Origin: Sycon ciliatum
Taxonomy: Eukaryota > Porifera > Calcarea > Leucosolenida > Sycettidae
Direction of reading: 5' to 3'
Assembly (NCBI RefSeq): GCF_964019385.1
Contig: NC_088643.1
Span: 81,454,699-81,518,698, forward strand
DNA: 64,000 nt
Positions 62,901 through 64,000 of the stretch are shown here, piece after piece. The notes below the pieces were generated by a model. That model searched no databases. It saw only the letters and a program-made list of their open reading frames with translations, and was not told where the DNA came from. Numbering within the stretch: position 1 is the first letter of the stretch; each line of letters begins with the position of its first letter. A program made the position numbers and the translations under genes.

Positions 62901-63708
62901 TCTCAATGCGCGTCCCAGATAGCAGCATACAGACCTGGAAAGGTCTCCGAGATGGCTTCCAGAATTATCTGTAAGGCATGAATGCTGCTGTTGTGTTCAT
63001 TCTTTGCTGCTGCATTGCTGCAGGTACAGCTAACTTCACACTAGTCATGGTTATCTGGTATTCTCCAGATGTACATGACTGTACATTCTTCAGACATGTG
63101 CATAGGGTACACACAGGCTTGGAGAAGTGGCTTCCTCTGTAGGACACCATGTTTGTATTAAAGACTGTTCTTTTCGGGGTTTTTTTAGTTTGTTAGGCAC
63201 TCCCAGCCGGATAAATTATTTTTTAATAATTCACTGTCATATCAGCACATTGCATTTTTGACGATTCGAACTGTCATCTTGCACTCACTTGCCAGAGTAG
63301 ACTAACTACTTTCAGTATAAGGACTTCAGTTATGTGAATATGTCAACAGATGCGTTGCTGGTGTAATGGTCAGCATAGTTGCCTTCCAAGCAGTTGATCC
63401 GGGTTCGATTCCCGGGCGACGCAGTTTTTTTTCTTTTGACTTTTTGATACCTATGATTGTTATGTGGGGAACACTCTAATTTGGGCATGACTCACGAAAT
63501 GTGAATGTTCGAAAGTCATGCATTTTGTTCTCTCCCTGTTGTGAACTATAAATTATACATTTTGTCATTGACTTGCTCCTTTTCCAACCCTGCTGTGACT
63601 CACAGGGAGACGCTAAAGCATCGCAAGCACCAGCAGGAGGCGCTTGCAGCAGTTACACATCAAAACCAAGAGCTAGAGTTTCTGCTGAAAGAGTACAGAG
63701 GCTCAGGG
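38537..63708 (+). CDS. DRC1: DRC1, dynein regulatory complex subunit 1 (CCDC164)
   Basis: DRC1 is a coiled-coil scaffold of the nexin-dynein regulatory complex of motile cilia. Exons: 38537-38649 (ATG), 40415-40511, 40961-41073, 42082-42133, 42896-42952, 43406-43480, 53922-53969, 54821-54910, 55351-55437, 55837-55959, 56790-56929, 57338-57472, 58335-58481, 58733-58827, 59135-59514, 59902-59991, 60324-60630, 61059-61146, 61635-61679, 62875-62970 and 63606-63708. All phases match, giving 827 codons without a stop. Markers are RRRRIAARLEEAKK at the start, RLYKLKKDGMDM, LRLKDDRYVKDLKKQ, ILERMEQQVHTW, YQLNTEKLEYNYHVLKKRDE, IWKMNEE and, near the end, VDEEFWKKLSMRVPD with ELEFLLKEY (NYD-SP28-associated region). 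Exon 15 (59135-59514) inserts a glutamine-rich, probably disordered stretch, so the protein is longer than the human one (about 740 residues). The stop codon is not assigned. The 43481-53921 intron is 10.4 kb of nested retroelements. Confidence 0.93.
38650..40414. other. DRC1 intron 1
   Basis: Holds C runs alternating with AAGTACCTCATA units at 39015-39130, a short CA run at 39487-39501, and an A run at 39658-39676. No further exon was recognised. Confidence 0.5.
41272..41646. repeat. 31-bp minisatellite, about 12 copies
   Basis: Unit AGAGGTTAGTTATACAGTCC plus AGACTGCATAC, almost identical between copies; one late copy has GCTATAC. It lies in the DRC1 intron between 41073 and 42082. Confidence 0.97.
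41652..41848. mobile_element. pogo/Tigger-related MITE, copy 3
   Basis: It contains AAAACCTGTAACTAAAGACC at the left and the complement GGTCGTTAGTCACAGGTTT at the right, with TA on both sides. The interior matches the ends of the 1271-2189 element (GACTAGC, CCACCTGCCACTAAAGACCG). The left tip carries a small insertion. It abuts the minisatellite. Confidence 0.75.
42440..42835. repeat. 14-bp minisatellite, about 28 copies
   Basis: Units of the type TGCTCTGTGGACAG, TGCTCTGTGGGCAG or TGCTCTGTGGATGG. The variants alternate in blocks, consistent with unequal exchange. Open frames over it in several phases are artefacts. Confidence 0.97.
43176..43330. repeat. (CA)n microsatellite
   Basis: Two CA runs separated by CACCACACACACGCACATA, then CGTACGTACGCACG. 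It ends about 75 nt before the DRC1 exon at 43406. Confidence 0.95.
43745..44955 (-). mobile_element. CR1/Jockey-like LINE, 5'-truncated copy B4
   Basis: The minus frame at 44915-44640 has TSGVPQGSILGPLLFLTYVN and SLFADDTTV. A frame change leads to 44643-43951 with HLGIVIDSALSW, RINFYKSYILPLFTYGFPAW and a C-terminal tail. The 3' end is an AAATAAAT-type tail (43770-43748 in plus numbering). It is similar to B2 in the palm motifs and tail style. It is 5'-truncated and frameshifted. Confidence 0.85.
44984..45075. mobile_element. Left half of a split TA-flanked element
   Basis: Starts CAGTAAGATCGGGCGCCGAA next to TA. A 24-bp exact complement ends at 52313 next to TA. The following block GTTCTTAAATTTTTGATTCTAGCC recurs in direct orientation near 52224-52262. 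Confidence 0.6.
45076..46346. other. DRC1 intron stretch with simple repeats
   Basis: (TACATG)n at 45115-45153 and (TAG)n at 45484-45547, then A-rich sequence with recurring CAAAATTCAAAAA and CCAAAAA words. I recognise no gene or element family. Confidence 0.4.
46352..46543 (-). repeat. LTR of the Gypsy element (3' LTR in element sense)
   Basis: 192 bp, read as identical to 50648-50839. Preceded by the target copy ATGTG at 46347-46351. Confidence 0.93.
46801..49347 (-). CDS. Gypsy pol fragment: reverse transcriptase, RNase H, integrase
   Basis: About 830 coding residues after the junction. The frame enters the reverse transcriptase at LEELLHKLGPGSKFTKLDLS and contains the catalytic GYIDDVL. 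An RNase H region follows (LQVDASPMGLGAVL, QTDHQPLLKLL). The integrase has HTEHFGMVKTKQMARRYLWW with CAQCQE (HHCC zinc module), VHIDFAGPF, SDNGTQFTSEEF (core aspartates) and GLAERYVGVFKQ (glutamate). A C-terminal tail ends near 46801. The first roughly 20 residues of the open frame belong to the gag-protease region read in another phase. The N-terminal fingers of the reverse transcriptase are missing, so this copy is unlikely to encode an active enzyme. Confidence 0.9.
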   Translation of the reverse strand: MCLMRALFTERPGRYHCQFGRATTLEELLHKLGPGSKFTKLDLSQAYHQLEIAPECRKYTTINTMQGLYQYKRLPFGFHSAVSIFQRVMEETLSDLPGCGGYIDDVLCTGRDEEIHEKNVDQVLSCLNEKGFKLNPKKFSYMADKLTYLGHQVTAQGIAPSPDRVNALKVAKPPNNVNELYSFLGAANFQRKFVPRFAEIAAPLYNLLRKEMKWQWSKAEEDAFQALKDAMCEHTLLAHYDVKKPVTLQVDASPMGLGAVLLQRQTNGDVLPVAYVSRKLTPAESRYAQIEREAVAVVFGVTKFQKYLLGRHFTLQTDHQPLLKLLGNNEPVPTIASARIKKWALMLAGYDYEIKYLPGKENVYADFLSRQPCENISPSAEEMVTVRVLLVEEDTIIKADVVKSETARDPELSKVLYYVVNGWPSSVPQSFRSYHNKRDELSAEDGILLWGQRVVIPKSLRMVLLRDLHTEHFGMVKTKQMARRYLWWPNVDQEIEMLIKACAQCQESAKCPPAKSGTWSWPNGPWKRVHIDFAGPFMGKMFLVVVDAYTKYLDVIAMSNATSATTIAALRHVFSVFGLPEHLVSDNGTQFTSEEFKAFLRANDIVHTLTAPGHPATNGLAERYVGVFKQKLKEMGATSEPLQARLDRFLLTYRTTPNHAGRTPAEMMFGRQPRTRLSALRPSQVRQQAKAYEDGNRVKPAFTESDSVFALNFGKGNRWVPGRIVRVLSDYNYEVQVGDVLWKRHRDQLRLRSVPASLSASLPEPLLDTIDQTSPSPVLSDVGESSLSSDFPASVSPQSATVQVEADPPCEQSAPEVGLPQVENTPCETTVRRSSRRSVRPDRLIEQL
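49271..50620 (-). CDS. Gypsy gag and aspartic protease
   Basis: 449 residues from ATG 50620. A capsid-like helical part is followed by two CCHC knuckles, CFRCDKAGHKPEEC and CHACGTVGHIERAC, that bind nucleic acid. A retropepsin with EIDTGSAVTIL follows. The frame runs to KARPVPLSIRES and then stops at 49271 after a few out-of-frame codons. This and the 77-bp overlap with the pol frame mark a deletion junction, not a normal frameshift site. Confidence 0.9.
   Translation of the reverse strand: MSRSKLEIFEKGDFREYVERLTFYFIANSIGQVAAGATADQERAADTQKAAVLISQLSAENYSILKSLCLPDKPAQKTFEELGELLSEHFKPNVSVLAATHRFQRICQKDGESATQYAARLKQAAMDCKFQAYLDRALRDQFVSGLKSISVTKEILSKAKETSSLADIVTMASAYETASRESEQLTAQSVHAVRSRQSTSKPTPTFKSHDKKCFRCDKAGHKPEECRFKSVKCHACGTVGHIERACRKKKSGQTVHHIAEEIGEFVPCASKPDVTMYSVNAMGRLPYTVSLDVMGTTIQMEIDTGSAVTILSSADFLQCNGVLSNLMESSINLVSYSGDVINCLGEAEMEFRMGTQLHTLLVRVTNGNRPSILGRDAMALFKLPWKSIFEVHQVEKSGAKFIEKYPGLFDTSEVGKVKGVQVKLHVSDESPVYRKARPVPLSIRESYHS
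50648..50839 (-). repeat. LTR of the Gypsy element (5' LTR in element sense)
   Basis: 192 bp, read as identical to the other LTR, followed by the target copy ATGTG at 50840-50844. Confidence 0.93.
50879..52093 (+). mobile_element. Inverted-repeat retroelement unit, Penelope-like derivative suspected
   Basis: Two arms of 151 nt, 50879-51029 and 51943-52093, are exact reverse complements as I read them. Outside both arms are (ATT)n runs (50849-50878 and 52125-52149). Between them is an open frame with AT-hooks. Each arm carries TTGATGAGAAGGGACCGAAA, in opposite directions, which resembles the CUGAUGA...GAAA core found in Penelope-associated hammerhead ribozymes but lacks a good stem II. Penelope elements are known to carry terminal repeats in inverted arrangement. 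Assignment is an inference. Confidence 0.5.
51028..51822 (+). CDS. AT-hook protein fragment with possible GIY-YIG-type tail
   Basis: Open for 264 codons after a stop inside the left arm, with no in-frame ATG at the start, so it is probably the C-terminal part of a longer protein. Three AT-hook cores are visible: RRGRPPK (about residue 17), RKRGRPRK (about 107) and KKRGRPRKR (about 153). AT-hooks bind the minor groove of AT-rich DNA. The end, CALHLAVLEALYIRKLDPEL followed by a leucine-rich stretch, resembles the tail of the GIY-YIG endonuclease of Penelope-like elements, where a conserved glutamate precedes a (Y/H)I...P motif. No reverse transcriptase and no GIY or YIG motif are present. It could instead be a separate chromatin-type protein captured by the element. 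Stop TAA at 51820-51822. Confidence 0.5.
   Translation: MPLSCVPLDARDCRPRRGRPPKCAVQSIGGSSSSREDVTACPSSSACVGHGPAENSIKDGERPTRKPPKLTKDLSASERVTRSQVKIRTDEDEHTTTTEVTTTVNIRKRGRPRKLTSISDTGQVGVRSSIEIRNGGDVTERTPGIAHPTVSVKKRGRPRKREETDSGDATKRQDDGTLEETTPNGARNRTSSIKQHLSARTNYRELYSDNVFSILSRGRCALHLAVLEALYIRKLDPELCVQKENVLSLQLFGVTPRRGGNNVT
52224..52313. mobile_element. Right half of a split TA-flanked element
   Basis: Ends with GCGCCCGATCTTACTG and then TA. It is the exact complement over 24 bp of the start at 44984. See the left half. Confidence 0.6.
52516..52577. repeat. (TTTG)n microsatellite
   Basis: About 14 units. It is followed by repeated ATCTGTCCCGT words. Confidence 0.95.
52815..53140 (+). repeat. About 65-bp tandem repeat with relic coding potential
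   Basis: Units contain GAGTCCAGAACGCCCGTGAT and CGTCAGGACAGACATCCCGT. In the left part the plus frame reads EERSRRLQNKRERA and ETSEERSRRLQNARD. Such short arginine-rich repeats are familiar next to Helitron/PIF1-helicase-type proteins of invertebrates, but no helicase is present. Further right the frame is lost. Confidence 0.5.
53829..53910. repeat. (TG)n tract upstream of DRC1 exon at 53922
   Basis: TGTATG units then pure TG, ending about 12 nt before the acceptor. Confidence 0.95.
55586..55770. repeat. 27-33-bp minisatellite, about 5 copies
   Basis: Unit GGGACAAATGGCCCTGCACT with TCATTCTGCATA or TCATCATCAAGTTCTGCATA spacers, in a DRC1 intron. Confidence 0.9.
56156..56232. repeat. 20-bp tandem repeat, 4 copies
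   Basis: Unit AACCTGTATTAGAGGCCAGT. Two diverged units recur at 56562-56610. Confidence 0.9.
57203..57285. repeat. 27-bp tandem repeat, 3 copies
   Basis: Unit GTGGCAAGCCATCCCGCCAT plus TTTAGTA, in the intron before the exon at 57338. Confidence 0.92.
57887..58203. mobile_element. MITE with CCGTAAAGTACCG ends, divergent copy 3
   Basis: The ends CCGTAAAGTACCGTTGATC and GATCAACGGTACTTTACGG are complements. TA stands at the left only. The interior differs from copies 1 and 2, starting with a C/T-rich run, so it is a related subfamily sharing only the tips. Confidence 0.65.
58878..58945. repeat. 11-bp tandem repeat, about 6 copies
   Basis: Unit GTGCTCACACT in the intron between DRC1 exons 58827 and 59135. 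Confidence 0.95.
61780..62290. repeat. 20-bp minisatellite, about 25 copies
   Basis: Unit ACTGAGTGAGCAATGGGCAT, nearly identical throughout. One shortened unit lies at about 62158-62170 and two GCATGC variants at 62225-62248. It is in the DRC1 intron after 61679. The 60-nt period (three units) keeps frames open in all phases, which creates false proteins. Confidence 0.98.
63352..63423 (+). tRNA. tRNA-Gly-TCC: tRNA-Gly (anticodon UCC)
   Basis: 72 nt. The acceptor arm GCGTTGC pairs with the 3' GCGACGC. The A box is TGGTGTAATGG and the B box GGTTCGATTCC. The anticodon loop CTTCCAA (63383-63389) has TCC at 63385-63387. No intron and no encoded CCA. A T-rich run starting at 63425 serves as RNA polymerase III terminator. 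It decodes GGA. The gene lies in the last visible DRC1 intron, same strand. Confidence 0.95.
63424..63432 (+). terminator. Poly-T terminator of tRNA-Gly
   Basis: Eight consecutive T residues directly after the tRNA 3' end. Confidence 0.85.
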
Positions 63709-64000
63709 GTAAGAATCCATGACCGTAATGTTATTCGTTGTACATAACTTTTAAAATGAAAACAACACCATTCAAACTGTATACAACAAATTGTATTTTC
63801 CTGGAATACTGTGACTTGTGCACGCTTGTTAGAGTTCCAGCCCTGACTTTCATATCTCATGACTGAGACAACATCATACTCTGTAGGTCACAGTGCAATG
63901 GATTGCAAGGAAGAGTGATAACTACTGGTACCTCGATCGAGCTCTGTGTACGAGTTAAATTGAAAGACGGCGCGTTGCATTTTCTGTTCAACTTGTTGCT

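Noticed and set aside
63887-63958. Candidate last DRC1 exon ending in TAA
   Set aside because: An acceptor CTGTAG and an in-frame stop exist, but the peptide does not look like the DRC1 C terminus; the true end may lie beyond the window.

Overview
The window is nuclear DNA of an animal, most likely a marine invertebrate. It has split genes with GT..AG introns, a ciliary axoneme gene, a formin subtype reported from invertebrates but not vertebrates, non-LTR and LTR retrotransposons, many short terminal-inverted-repeat elements, frequent ACATGTACATGTA runs and very long (TG)n/(GA)n tracts. I cannot name the species; a sponge, cnidarian, lophotrochozoan or cephalochordate would all fit. All exon models come from reading frames, splice consensus and remembered family features, not from transcripts.

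Three host genes are supported. (1) Positions 2420-7425, plus strand: the 3' eight exons of a TBC1D12/TBC1D14-type Rab GTPase-activating protein; the 5' part lies left of the exons seen or outside the window. (2) Positions 9666-24109, minus strand and convergent with gene 1: twelve exons of a formin with FH1, FH2 and a C-terminal PH domain, matching the PHCF (pleckstrin-homology-domain-containing formin) class. Its 5' end was not found, and at least one exon is missing from my model. (3) Positions 38537-63708, plus strand: 21 exons of DRC1 (dynein regulatory complex subunit 1, CCDC164), with all phases compatible across 2,481 nt (827 codons). A tRNA-Gly(UCC) gene lies at 63352-63423 in its last visible intron.

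The rest is mobile and repetitive DNA. Positions 24.9-29.6 kb hold three fragments of one LINE family with C-terminal C2H2 fingers and giant (TG)n arrays. Positions 31.7-37.8 kb hold CR1/Jockey-like LINE copies on the minus strand, one nearly full length through its endonuclease and reverse transcriptase. The 10.4-kb DRC1 intron at 43.5-53.9 kb is a nest: a LINE, a Gypsy element with identical 192-bp LTRs and a 5-bp target duplication but a damaged gag-pol junction, and a 1.2-kb unit with perfect 151-bp inverted arms around an AT-hook reading frame. I consider that last unit, probably a Penelope-like derivative, the least ordinary object here. Several MITE families carry readable target duplications: TA (pogo/Tigger and Tc1-like), TWA (Harbinger-like), TTAA and a 7-bp type.

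Minisatellites fill the introns. TG tracts repeatedly sit just upstream of 3' splice sites on the coding strand of all three genes.
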